From Prorocentrum cordatum (lineage: Eukaryota > Sar > Dinophyceae > Prorocentrales > Prorocentraceae): a DNA stretch of 62,000 bases. The DNA lies in contig CAUYUJ010018729.1 of the NCBI GenBank assembly GCA_963575745.1, positions 12,501-74,500 of the forward strand, read 5' to 3'. Position numbers and translations under genes: made by a program. The notes beneath the pieces were generated by a model. It did no database searches, was not told the DNA's origin, and saw only the letters and a program-made list of their open reading frames with translations. Shown piece after piece: positions 34,740 to 45,558 of the stretch (position 1 is the first letter of the stretch; every line of letters starts with the position of its first letter).

Positions 34740-36147
34740 CCCGAAACGTGCGTGGGGTGTGCCAAAATAAGCGGGGGACGCATACGGGCGCTGCCACTGG
34801 GGCTTTCGTACAGAGCTGCCATTGGGGCCATGAAGCGTGTGAGGGATGTACCGAAATCGCCCGAGGCCATCACGCGAACCCACTGGGGCCTTCGGTGAAG
34901 CTCCCTATGGGGCTACGATCCTCGTGAGTGGTGCGCCGACATCGCCCGAGGCACCCATGCGAACTCTGCCGCTAGGGGCTTCGGTGGAGCTCCCTATGGG
35001 GCCACGACCCTCGTGAGGTGTGCTGAAATCGCCCGAGGCCGCCATGCGAACCCTGCCACTGGAGCCTTCGGTGAACTCCCCATGGGGCCACGATCCTTGT
35101 GAGGGGTGTGCTGAAATCGCCCAAGGCCGCCAAGCGAACCCTGCCACTGGGGCATTCGGTGAAGCTCCCTATGGGGCCGCGATCTTTGTGAGCGGTGCGC
35201 CGACATCGCCCGAGGCAGCCATGCGAGCCCTGCCGCTGGGGCCTTCGGTGGAGCCCCCTTATGGGGCCACGATCCTCGTGAGGGGTGTGCCGACATGGCC
35301 CGAGGCTGCCATGCGAACCCAGCCACTGAGGCCTTCTGCGGAGCTTCCTATGGGGCCACGATCCTCGTGAGGGGTGTGCCGAAATCACCGGAGGCCGCCA
35401 TGCGAAACTGCAACTGGTGCCTTCGTCCAGAGCTACAATTGGGGCCAGTCCTGGTGAGGGGTGTGCCGAAACCGCACAAGGCCGCCATGCGAACCCAGCC
35501 GCTGGAACCTTCGGTGGAGCTCACTGTGGGACCACGATCCTCGTGAGTGGTGTGCCGAAATCGCCAAAGGCCGCCATGCGAGCCCTGCCACTGGGGCCTT
35601 CGGTGGAACTCCCCATGGGGTAACGATCCTCGTGAGGGGTGCGCCAAAATGGTTGACACGCCGAGGGCAGGAGGCAAGGAGAGAGAGGAGGGACGAGGAG
35701 GAGGAGGCGGAGGAGGAGGAGGAGGAGAGGAGAGGAGAGGAGAGGAGAGGAGAGGAGAGGAGAGGAGAGGAGAGGAGAGGAGAGGAGAGGAGATGGAGAG
35801 GAGAGGAGAGGAGAGGAGAGGAGAGGAGAGGAGAGGAGAGGAGAGAGGAGGGAGAGAGGAGAGGAGAGGGAGAGGAGGAGAGGAGAGGAGATGAGAGGGA
35901 GAGAGAGGGAGAGCAGAGAGAGGGAGAGAGAGAGGAGAGAGGAGAGGAGAGAGGAGAGGGAGAGAGAGAGAAGGAGAGGAGAGGAGAGAGGAGAGGAGAG
36001 TGAGGAGAGAGGGAGAGATAGGAGAGGAGAGGAGAGGAGACAGGAGGAGGGAGAGGAGGAGAAGAGAGGAGAGGAGAGGAGAGGAGGAGCGCGAGGCGCT
36101 GTCCCTTCAACCCGAGAACCCAACACCACAGGATGGTTCTGAAAAAC
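34740..36147 (+). mobile_element. Composite repeat element, copy A
   Basis: Three parts: (1) about ten units of an 88-90-bp tandem repeat (34740-35650) with key words GGTGTGCCGAAATCGCC, GAGGCCGCCATGCGAACC, CCTTCGGTGGAGCTCC and GGGGCCACGATCCTCGTGAG; (2) a ~440-bp GGAGA-type purine microsatellite (35690-36090); (3) a ~50-bp conserved motif (36097-36147) with GCGCTGTCCCTTCAACCCGA and CACAGGATGGTTCTG. The same order recurs in copies B and C. No protein-coding frame is supported. Confidence 0.8.
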
Positions 36148-36149
36148 TT

Positions 36150-36610
36150 GCCCTTATCGCATCTCCCGCACCTTTGACGGGACGCAGAACATACTACAGC
36201 GCAACAGGATCATGGATAAACGCGGTAACGAGGCAGTGGCCGTGGACGTCCAAGTTGACAAGCGATTAATAATGAAGGATGGGCCAAAGATGCAAGGATG
36301 AAAGGGCGCCCGTAGAAGGCTACTCATACTTATGATGTTTGCCTGTCTGTAGAACTATTTGCCTAGCTCTTCACCGGAAGAGGCTCGCTCTCGACCAGCA
36401 GACCAAAAAAAGTCTGTAGAGCTACCTTCCCTTCTGGGGTACACACCAAGACCGATCCTACAACCAAAAAGATATCCAGCACACCGTTGGACTAACCAGA
36501 AAGCTCTCGCCAGAGAGCTTACACTACAAATATGTCTGAGCGCGCGCGTCGTCCCTGCGGGGCTGGCGCACATGTGTGTCGGTCCCGCAGGAATGAGAAT
36601 GGAGGAAGGA
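36150..36610. other. No gene seen
   Basis: Moderate-GC unique sequence after copy A. Short frames only. Confidence 0.4.
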
Positions 36611-36628
36611 GGACGGAAGGAATTGAGG

Positions 36629-36740
36629 AAGGAAGGAAGGAAGGAAGGAAGGAAGGAAGGAAGGAAGGAGGGAGGGAGGGAGGGAGGAAGGGAGGAGGAG
36701 GCGGAGGAGGCGGAGGAGGCGGAGAAGGAGGAGGAGGAGC
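36629..36740. repeat. (GGAA)n and (GGA)n microsatellite
   Basis: About nine AAGG units followed by GGAGG and GGAGGC triplets. Confidence 0.95.
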
Positions 36741-37139
36741 TGTGTGCGCGCGTTTATGTACACACCAGGTGTTGAAGGCTCGCTCCGCTTCCTGAATCTT
36801 GTCCCGCGCTCCTGGTGGATGCGAGACCCGAGCAGGAGATCACACCAACTGCTTTCGGCATGAATGTGCTGTTCGATGATTGCGGCCTCCTGGGTGCGTA
36901 CTTTTTCAAGGCCTCTGTGGGCTGTGCTGGGGGCCGTTGGGGCCATCTTGGCGCGACCCGTGCCCGTCTTTGCCTGTCTTGGTCGTCTTGATGATCTCTT
37001 GGGACCGTCTTGGTGCCCTCTTGGGACCATTTGGGCTTTCGTAGGCAACTGGTAGGCTGTCTAGGGCCGTCTCGTGGACTCTGGAAGGGGGCGGGAGCTC
37101 TCTGAGCCCGTCCATGGAGCTCTGGAGGGGGAGCGATGG

Positions 37140-37420
37140 CGTGATGCCCCCCACCTCAATATGGCCCAAGAAGGCCCAAAGCATACCCAAGAGGCCCCCG
37201 AGACGGCCCACGAGGGTCCCAAGAGGGACCCAAAAGGGGGAAACTCGAACTGACATTTCGAGCCCCCCGCGCAAACATGATCCCCAAGACCGCTAGCAGG
37301 ACCCCAAGAGGCCCCCAAGAAGGCCCCAAGAGGTCCCCGAGAACCCTCCGAGAAGCCCTCCGAGAGGCTTCCGAGAAGCACCCCAAGAGACCAGTCCCTC
37401 ATCTGCATTAAAGAGGCCTC
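37140..37420. repeat. GGCCCCAAGAGG-type dispersed repeat
   Basis: Loose units of about 18-22 bp such as CCCAAGAGGCCCCCGAGACG. The same style of repeat makes up 53140-53715. Gly/Pro/Leu/Trp-rich frames on the opposite strand come from this repeat. Confidence 0.7.
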
Positions 37421-37784
37421 GGGTCCACGACCCTGGGCCGAAAGCCACGGCACTAGATAGAGGTCGCACGGTGTTATGTCTCTTGTCCAGTCTCGAGGTG
37501 TTCTTCAGGCCGTGCTGGGATAGTCGTCGGGCTGCCTTCGGCGTCCCTCGGCTCCCTCGCGGCCTTCCCGGGGCCTCCTGATTCAATTTCAGGATCGCCC
37601 GGACCGGCCCGGCAGCCCTCTCCAACATCGGAATCGAGTCGGACCGAGCCGACAGGAATCGATGGCCAGCCAGATCGATCTGCTCGAAATGTAACCTGCT
37701 CTGTGGATCGACCTGCTTCTTGTGCACACCCTCATCCCTTCTCTGAGAGGTCCCTCCCTCGATCCCTACCTCCATCCATCCCTC

Positions 37785-38000
37785 CCTCCTCCGCCTCTTC
37801 CTCCTCCTCCTCCTCCTCCTCCTAAGTTGTCCTCCTTTTAGACTTTTCCTCCTCCTCCTTTATCCCCTCCTCTCCTCCTCCTCTCCTCCTCCTCCTCTCC
37901 TCCTCCTCCCCTCCTCCTCCCACCTCCTCCTCTCCTCCTCCTCCTCCTCCCTCCTCCTCCCCCTCCTCCTCCGCCTCCTCCTCCTCCTCCTCCTCATTAT
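37785..38000. repeat. (TCC)n tract
   Basis: Interrupted TCC triplets leading into the next (CAT)n block. Confidence 0.95.
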
Positions 38001-38079
38001 CTTCCACGCATGTTCCTCCTCTTCTTTGTCATGCTGCTCCTTCTCCGTTTCCACCTCGTCATCCTCGCGTCTCGCTCAC

Positions 38080-38221
38080 CTCATCAGCATCAACACCACC
38101 ATAACCACAACCCTGACAATCACCATATCATATTCATCATCAGCACCAGAATCAGAATCAGGATCATCGGCATCACCAACACCACCGATACCACCACCGC
38201 CACCACCACCACCACCAAAAC

Positions 38222-38262
<41 letters not shown>

Positions 38263-38578
38263 GCATCATCATCATCAGCATCACCCTCACCATGCTCGGC
38301 ATCATTATGTTCATCATTATCATCAGCAGCATGCCCATTAGCATCAGCATTATCAACATCATCATCATCGTCATCATCGTCATCATCACCATTACCATCA
38401 TCACTCTCATCAGAAGCATCACCCTCATCAGCAGCATCATCAGCAGCACCGCATTCATCATCATCATCACCATCAGCAGACCCACGATCATAATCCTCAG
38501 CCACATCATCATCCACAGCAACACCACCACCATCATCGTTACCAGCATCATTACCATCATCATCATCATGATCATCAT

Positions 38579-38609
<31 letters not shown>

Positions 38610-38893
38610 ATCACCCCATCATCTTCATCATCGCCATCGGCATCATCCTCATCATCGGCATCATCATCAGCAGCATCACCATCACCGTCAGCAGCACCAC
38701 AACCATAGTCATCAGCATCAACATCATCATGAGTAGAAGCATCACCTTCCTAATCGTTATCAGCATCATCATCAGCATCATCAGCAGCATAATCACTATC
38801 ACCAGCAGCATAATCGGCATCGCCATCATCATCATCAGCATCATCATCAGCATCGTCATCGTCAGCATCATTATCATGACTATAATTACCATT

Positions 38894-38933
<40 letters not shown>

Positions 38934-39131
38934 GCATCACCATCATCAGCCTCGTCATCGTCATTATCATCAGCATCACGCCCGTCATCAGCGTCATGAT
39001 CAGCAGCATCACCATCATCATCATCATCAGCAGCATGATCAGCAGCACCACAACCATACGCATCAGCATCATCATCCTCACCATCATCATCATGAACAGC
39101 ATCATCATCATCATGATCAGCATCATCATCC

Positions 39132-39163
<32 letters not shown>
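38080..39163. repeat. (CAT)n superdomain, block 5
   Basis: CAT triplets with frequent CAG, CAC and ATT interruptions; more degenerate than block 2. Confidence 0.97.
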
Positions 39164-39518
39164 GAGGGTGCGCCGCTGGAGGGTGCGCCGCTGGATCTCC
39201 CCAAGGGGGGGGATCTCCCCAAGGCGGGGGGGGGAGGGAAACCCCCCTCCCCTTTCCCCGATCCGTCGTCGGGGACCCCCCCCCCTCCCTCCCCTTCCCC
39301 GATCCCGTCGTCGGGGACCCCCCCCCTCCCCCCCCTTTTCCCCGATCCGTCGTCGGGGAACCCCATCCCCCCCCCCCCCTTTTCACAGAGGGGGGGGTCG
39401 AACCCCCCCCCCCCCCCTCCCCCCCTTTGGCCGCACCCCCCCCCCTTCCCCCCCTTTCCTGCGCACGCCGCCCCCTGAACTCCAGAACGCGCGACCCCCG
39501 CCACCCCTATCCCTACCT

Positions 39519-39552
39519 CACCCTAACCCAAACCCCTAACCCTAACCCCAAC
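39519..39552. repeat. Interstitial telomere-like repeat
   Basis: A few degenerate CCCTAA/CCCTAAC units (CCCTAACCC, CCCCTAACCCTAACCCC) at the start of the heptamer array. Too short and impure to call a real telomere. Confidence 0.6.
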
Positions 39553-39569
39553 TACCAACCCCAGCCCCA

Positions 39570-40680
39570 AAGAGCACTCACTACTCATTACTCACTACCC
39601 ACTACTGACTACTCGCTATTCGCTACTCACTTCTCACTACCCCCTGCTCACTACTCACGACCACTACTCGCTATCCACTACTCACTACCCACCACCCACT
39701 ACTCGCAACTCACTACTCCCTACTCACCACTCCCTCCTCCCTACTCACTCCTCACTACCCAGTCCTCACTACCAACACTACTCAATACTCACTACTCACT
39801 ACTCACTAAGCACTACTCACTACTCCCTACTCCCTACTTACTAATCACTACTCATTACCCACTACCCACTCATCCACTACTCACTACTCACAACTCATTG
39901 CCCACAAAATCACTACTCCCTACCCACTACTCGCTAATCGCTACACCCTACTCCCTAGACAATGCTGACTACACAATCCTCAGTACTCACTACTCGCTAC
40001 TCCCACTCTCGCTACTCAATACTCACTACTCACTCCCCGAACTCACTACCCACTACTCACCACTCACTACACCCTACTCACTAGTCACTACTTAGTCTCT
40101 AGTCACTAGTCACAGGTCACTAGTCACTACTCACTACCCACTACTCACTACTCACTAATCGCTACTCACTACCCACTATTCGTTACCCACTTTTTACTAC
40201 TCACTGCTCACTACTCCCTACCCCCTACTCCCTACTCACTACTCACTACTCACTCCTCGCTACTCCCTAGTCGTCACTCACTAATCACTACCCACTATTC
40301 ACTACTGACTACTCTCTATTCACTACTCCCTACTCACTACGCCCTACTCGCTCCTCACTACTCACTACTCGCTACTCCCTACACGCTACTCACTACACAC
40401 TACCCACTTCCACTACCCACTAGTCTCTATTCCTCACTACTCACTAGTCACTACTCAATACACACTACGCACTACTCAGCAGTCACAACTCATTACTCAC
40501 TACTCACTACTTACTCGCTACTCTCTACTCACTACTCACTACTCACTACTCACTACTCACTACGCACTACGCGCTACCCACTACCCACCACTCACTAATC
40601 ACTACTCGCCACCCCCTACTCACTACCCACTACTACTCACTACTCACCACTCCCTACTCCCAACTCCGTACTCCCTACAC
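39570..40680. repeat. ACTCACT heptamer array
   Basis: About 1.1 kb of imperfect 7-bp units (ACTCACT in phase, with CCCACT, CGCTA and ACTCCCT variants). Tyr/Ser/Thr/His-rich translations are artefacts. Confidence 0.93.
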
Positions 40681-40798
40681 ACCCTCTCTGGCGCAGAAAG
40701 GAGAAGCGAGAGAGGCCCCCCCTCCCCGGCCCCCCCTCTCCGGCGAAAAGGGCGGGAGGGGGGGGGGATCCGAACCCCCCCCCATTCACTGGCGCACT

Positions 40799-40800
<2 letters not shown>

Positions 40801-40861
<61 letters not shown>

Positions 40862-41136
40862 GTCATCATCATCACGATCATGAGCACCATCATCATCATT
40901 ATCATCATCACCATCATCGTCATCGTCATCGTCAGTGTCAGAGTCATCGTCAGTATCAGCATCATGACCCTCATCACTTTCATTATCAGCATCATCATTA
41001 GCTGAATCGCCATCGCCATCATCAGCAGCACCAAAACTACAACTATCAGTAGCATCATCATCAGCAGCAGCATCACCATCAGCATCAACATCATCATCGT
41101 CAGAAGCATCAGCAGCAGCATCATCCTGGTCCTGCT
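40801..41136. repeat. (CAT)n superdomain, block 6
   Basis: A perfect CAT run of about 60 bp, then mixed CAT/CAG/CGT triplets. Confidence 0.97.
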
Positions 41137-41393
41137 CCTAGTCTTGCTGATTTCGCAATGCGCTCATCTGGATCGTCGTGTTCCAGCTCTTGAAGGCACG
41201 GATGCTGATGAGGCCCACACTCCTCGTCATGTTTTGTTCGCTATGCTTGTTTCGCATTTCGCTACTCCTGCTCGTCGCACTCCAACTCCTCACGCCACCG
41301 ATGCGTTGGTTGCCCGTTCTCCTCCTCCTCCTCCTGCCTTCTACTCCTCCTCCCTCCCGCCTGCTCCTGATCCACCGCCTCAACGCAAATTGA
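41137..41393 (+). other. Coding-like insert between CAT blocks
   Basis: A 250-bp stretch unlike its surroundings. One plus-strand frame (about 41190-41393) reads without stops through PALEGTDADEAHTPRHVLF and ATPARRTPTPHATDALVA, then a Pro-rich part ending PPPQRKL. Its codons often end in T, unlike the C/G-ending codons of the minus-strand genes. It could be a fragment of a protein from a mobile element. No start, no domain and no match are recognised, so it is not called a gene. Confidence 0.3.
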
Positions 41394-42007
41394 GCATCAT
41401 CATCATCATAAGCATCATCAGCATCATCATCGTCATCATCATCACCACCAGCATCATCATCAACATCATCAACAACAACAACATCATCATCATCATAATC
41501 GTCATCATCATCGTCATGCTCATCGGCATCGTCATCCTCATCGTCATCGTCATCAACGTCATCATTAGCAGCCTCACCATCATCGCCAGCAGCATCATCA
41601 TGATCATCGTCATCATCATCGTCATCGTCAACGTCATCGTCATCGTCGTCATCATCAGTATCAGCATCCGCATCAGCATCAGATCTATCACCATAATCAC
41701 CATCCAGAACCAGCAGCACCATCATCCTCCTCATCAGCATCATCATCATCATCATCCGCAGCAACATAATCACCAGACCATGATCAGCATCGTCAACATC
41801 AATTAGCAGCATGATCATCATTGCCAGGAGAAACAGCATCATCAGCAGCACCATCAGCAGCAGCATTAACGTCATCATCATTAACATCATCATCATCATC
41901 ATCAGCAGCGTCGTTGTCATCAAGACCATCGCCATCAGATTTACCATCGTCAACTTCATCATTATCCTCATCATCACCACTTCCACCACCACCATCATCA
42001 TCATCAG

Positions 42008-42040
<33 letters not shown>

Positions 42041-42106
42041 TGTCACCGTAGCATGCTTCTTCTACATCATCATGGTCAGCATCATCGCTATCAGCAGCAT
42101 CATCAC

Positions 42107-42144
<38 letters not shown>

Positions 42145-43718
42145 GCAGCAGCATTATCACGATCATGATCAGAATTACCAGAACACGCAACATCAGCAGC
42201 AGCACCATCAGCAGCAACATCACCGTCATCATCATGAACACTGGCTCCATCACAAGCATCGTTATGATCCCCATCGTCATTTTCATCCGCGTCGAAATCA
42301 TTAGCATTATCACCACCACCATCATCATCATTTTCATCATCGTCAACACATTATTCTTCTTCGCCAGCACCATCATCTTCAACATCATCATCCTCATCAT
42401 CTTCATCATCAGCATCATCATCAGCAGCGTCGTCATCATCAGCATGATCACCAGAACCAGAAAAAAATATCAACATCAGCAGCACCATCAGCAACGGCAT
42501 CAACAACATCATCATTAACACCAGCATCATTATGAGCATCGTCATCATCGTGATTATCGCAATCAACATCATAGTCATTATCGTCACCGTCATCGTCATC
42601 ATCACCTCCATCACCATTATCGTCTCACTATTCTTCTTCATCATCCTTACCATCATCAGCATCATCATCAGCATCATCATCGTCATCGTCATGATCATCA
42701 GAATCAGCACCATCCTCATCATCAAAATTACCATCATTGTCGTCAGCATCATCACAATCATCATCATCATCATCATCATCACCACCATCAGCGAAATCAT
42801 CGACATCGTCATCAGCATCATCACCATCATCATCAGATTCATCATCGTCAACGTCGTCATCGTCAACGTCATCATCATCACCACCATCATGATCACCACC
42901 ATCGTCATCGTATTACTCATCTTCATCGTCATCATCATCACCGTCATCAGCATTATCACTAGTATCATCATCATCGTCATCATCATCGTCGTCATCATCG
43001 TCGTCATCATCGTCATCATGAGCAGTTGCATCATCATCGGAATCATCATGATCCTCATCACCAGAATGAACATCATCATCATAATCAAAATCATCATCCT
43101 TATTACCAGCGTCATGATGAACATCGTTAGCATAATGATCATCGTCATCATAGTTATCATCGTCAACGTCATCGTCATCACCAACCCATCATCGTCATCG
43201 TCATCTTGTCCTTCTTCTTCAGCATTGTCATCATCAGCATAACATCATCAACATCATCGTCATAAGCAGATTCAGTATCATCATCGTTCTCCTCGTCATC
43301 ATCAGCATCATCATCACAAACGTCATCGTCATCATCATCACCATAAGCAGCATCGTCAGCATAAATACCCGAAAAAACCGTATCATCAGCAGCACCATCA
43401 GCAGCAGCATCAACGTCATCATCAGTAACACCAGTATTATCATCAGCGCCGTTAGCATCGTGATCATCATCATTTTCACCATCGACAACGTCATCATCCT
43501 CACAACCATCAGCATCATCATCGTCATCATAGTATCATTCATCACCATCGTCGTCATCATCATCCTCAGCATCAGCATCATCATCATCCTCATCATCATC
43601 ATCCTCCTCATCATCATCATCCTCCTCATCCTCCTCCTCCTCCTCCTCTTCATCCTCCTCATCTTCATCATCATCACCATCCTCATCCTCCTCCTCCTCC
43701 TCATCATCATTATCCTCC

Positions 43719-43752
<34 letters not shown>

Positions 43753-43920
43753 CTTTCTGCTCCTCCTCCTCGTCATCATCCTCATCCTCCTCCTCCTCAT
43801 CATCATCATCCTCCTCCTCCTCATCATCCTCCTCCTCCTCCTCCTCCTCCTCCTCCTCCTCCTCCTCCTCCTCCTCCTCCTCCTCCTCGTCATCATTATC
43901 ATCATCAGCACCATTATCAT
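41394..43920. repeat. (CAT)n superdomain, block 7
   Basis: Heavily interrupted CAT/CGT/CAG triplets, the most diverged part of the superdomain. From about 43600 they change to mixed CAT/TCC and then pure (TCC)n at 43816-43889. Confidence 0.96.
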
Positions 43921-43924
43921 CACC

Positions 43925-44417
43925 TCTCTCCTCCTCCCCTCCTCCTCCGAACGCCGAGAGCCCTGCAGGGCCGCGTAGCGGCTCCGCTCCCAGACCGACG
44001 CCGAGCACAGGGAGCAGCTGGCGGCGCGGCGGCGCGGCGGGAGCGGGCCGCCGGCAGCCCGCAGGGCGGGAGAACGCAAGGAGGGCGCGAGGGCCCCCAG
44101 ACCATGGAGGAGGGCGCGAGGAGGACGCGAGGAGGGCGCGACGAGCACGGAGGGCACGAGGGGGGCGCGAGGGGGCCGCGAGGAGCGAGCAGGGCGGCGA
44201 GGAGAGCGCCGGGCGAGGGGGGCAGAGAGGAGGGCACGAGAGCGAGAACGACGCGGGAAAACGGCGGGAGGGCGAGGAGAGTTCTGGAAGGCTCCGGGCG
44301 ACCGTCCCAGGAGCGGCTGAAAGACGCCAGAACGCGACTCAAGGAATGCCCTTGGAACTCCCAAGAGGCTGCAAAATATCCGCGGATGCTCAAAAAGCCC
44401 CAAGCATTGAAGAACCT
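43925..44417. other. No gene seen
   Basis: GC-rich sequence with loose GGGCGCGAGG-type repetition at 44090-44230. No coding-like frame. Confidence 0.4.
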
Positions 44418-44506
44418 GGGGAACCTTTCTTGACATGAACGGGAAGCGCGTGAAAGCAAAGAGCTTGGCAAGAACGTGCGCCAACATCAAGTTCGCATGT
44501 CGCGTA
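44418..44506. repeat. ~88-bp direct repeat, left copy
   Basis: Near-identical to 45271-45358: GGGAACCTTTCTTGACATGA through GTCGCGTA, with about four differences. The right copy runs directly into the N gap. Confidence 0.95.
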
Positions 44507-44518
44507 GGCGCCCTTCCC

Positions 44519-44840
44519 GAACGTCCACAGGGGGTACCAAGTGGATTTCGCTATCCGCGCAACTTCAGACGTGCCGCTGACCCCGAACGTCAGCAAACAG
44601 AACCAGATTGAGTTCACGATCCGCGCAAATTCCGACGTACCACTCACCCCAAACGTCCACAAAAAATACCAAAAAGCAATTCACCATCCGCGCAGTTTCA
44701 GTCACCGCTCACCGCGAACGTCCACAAAAGATATCAGGTGGAGTTCAATACCCGCGCGAGTTTGGACACAGCTCTTACCCCGAGCACTCACAAAAGATAT
44801 CAGGTGGAGTTCACTTTCCGCGCGAGTTCAGACATGTTTA
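44519..44840. repeat. 66-bp tandem repeat
   Basis: Five units start near 44519, 44585, 44651, 44716 and 44782. Consensus words are GAACGTCCACAAAAGATATC, GGTGGAGTTCAC and CCGCGCGAGTTCAGAC. The unit is 22 codons long and the early units share an open frame, but frame shifts between units argue against a maintained gene. Confidence 0.88.
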
Positions 44841-45265
44841 GAGGATGTCTCAAGCGAAACGCTATGTTTTTACGGTTGAAAGCCCATGAATGTTTTTATA
44901 GTTTCGCCTTCGAGGACCCGTCCGAAGGCAATGTTTGGAAGATGTCTCGAGCGAAACGCTGATTAGTCAACGAAAGTGTTGAAAACATTTTGATTTTTTC
45001 AATATTTTAAATTTTGGGGCCATCCGGGAGGTCATCCGAAATCGTTCCGAAAAGATGCCTTACAAGAGCTCCGTCGGCATCCCATGTGTTCGAGATGTTT
45101 CGGGCGAAACGCCCATTTTCGAGGATCCGAAAATTAAGCGAGCGATTTCAAGATCTCCTCTTTTGGAGGATGTCGCGGGCGAAACGCCCACGTTTGACAA
45201 ACAGCGCCTCAAAATACGACCCACCACTTCACGATTTTGCGAGGATGTCTCGAGCGAGACGATCA
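44840..45265. repeat. GATGTCTCGAGCGAAACGC motif repeats
   Basis: Five copies at about 44844, 44941, 45090, 45167 and 45245, spaced 75-150 bp. The motif can form a small stem (GTTTC-GGGC-GAAAC). The plus-strand reading gives recurring EDVSGETP-like peptides, which reflects the repeat. Confidence 0.75.
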
Positions 45266-45270
45266 TTATT

Positions 45271-45358
45271 GGGAACCTCTCTTGACATGAACGGGAAGCG
45301 CGTGAAAGCAAAGAGCTTGGCAAGAACGTGCACCAACATCAAGCTCGCATGTCGCGTA
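45271..45358. repeat. ~88-bp direct repeat, right copy at gap
   Basis: Second copy of 44418-44506. It stops exactly where the N run begins. Confidence 0.95.
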
Positions 45359-45458
45359 NNNNNNNNNNNNNNNNNNNNNNNNNNNNNNNNNNNNNNNNNN
45401 NNNNNNNNNNNNNNNNNNNNNNNNNNNNNNNNNNNNNNNNNNNNNNNNNNNNNNNNNN
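45359..45458. other. 100-N assembly gap
   Basis: Exactly 100 N, the usual placeholder for a gap of unknown length. Confidence 1.
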
Positions 45459-45558
45459 GGCAGACATGAGACCGCGTGGGCGGGCGGAATGAGCGAAGCG
45501 ATTAATGTCTTGGAGCTGGCGCCTGTGCTATCCCCCCTGGCGCCGCCCTCCTGTTTTG

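Larger units (their letters stand above)
39164..40800. mobile_element. Second cassette inside (CAT)n
   Basis: Left end GAGGGTGCGCCGCTGGA (the unit is duplicated); right end, reverse-complemented, AAAGTGCGCCAGTGAA, so the ends share a short inverted GTGCGCC core. C-rich homopolymer blocks follow at both ends, with GATCCGTCGTCGGGGA words on the left. The interior is a heptamer array. Both flanks are CAT repeat in the same orientation. The layout is the same as the cassette at 32244-33655, with a different interior. Confidence 0.6.

Noticed and set aside
39427-40095. Tyr/Ser/Thr/His-rich 222-codon frame
   Set aside because: It follows the ACTCACT heptamer array and has no non-repeat segment.
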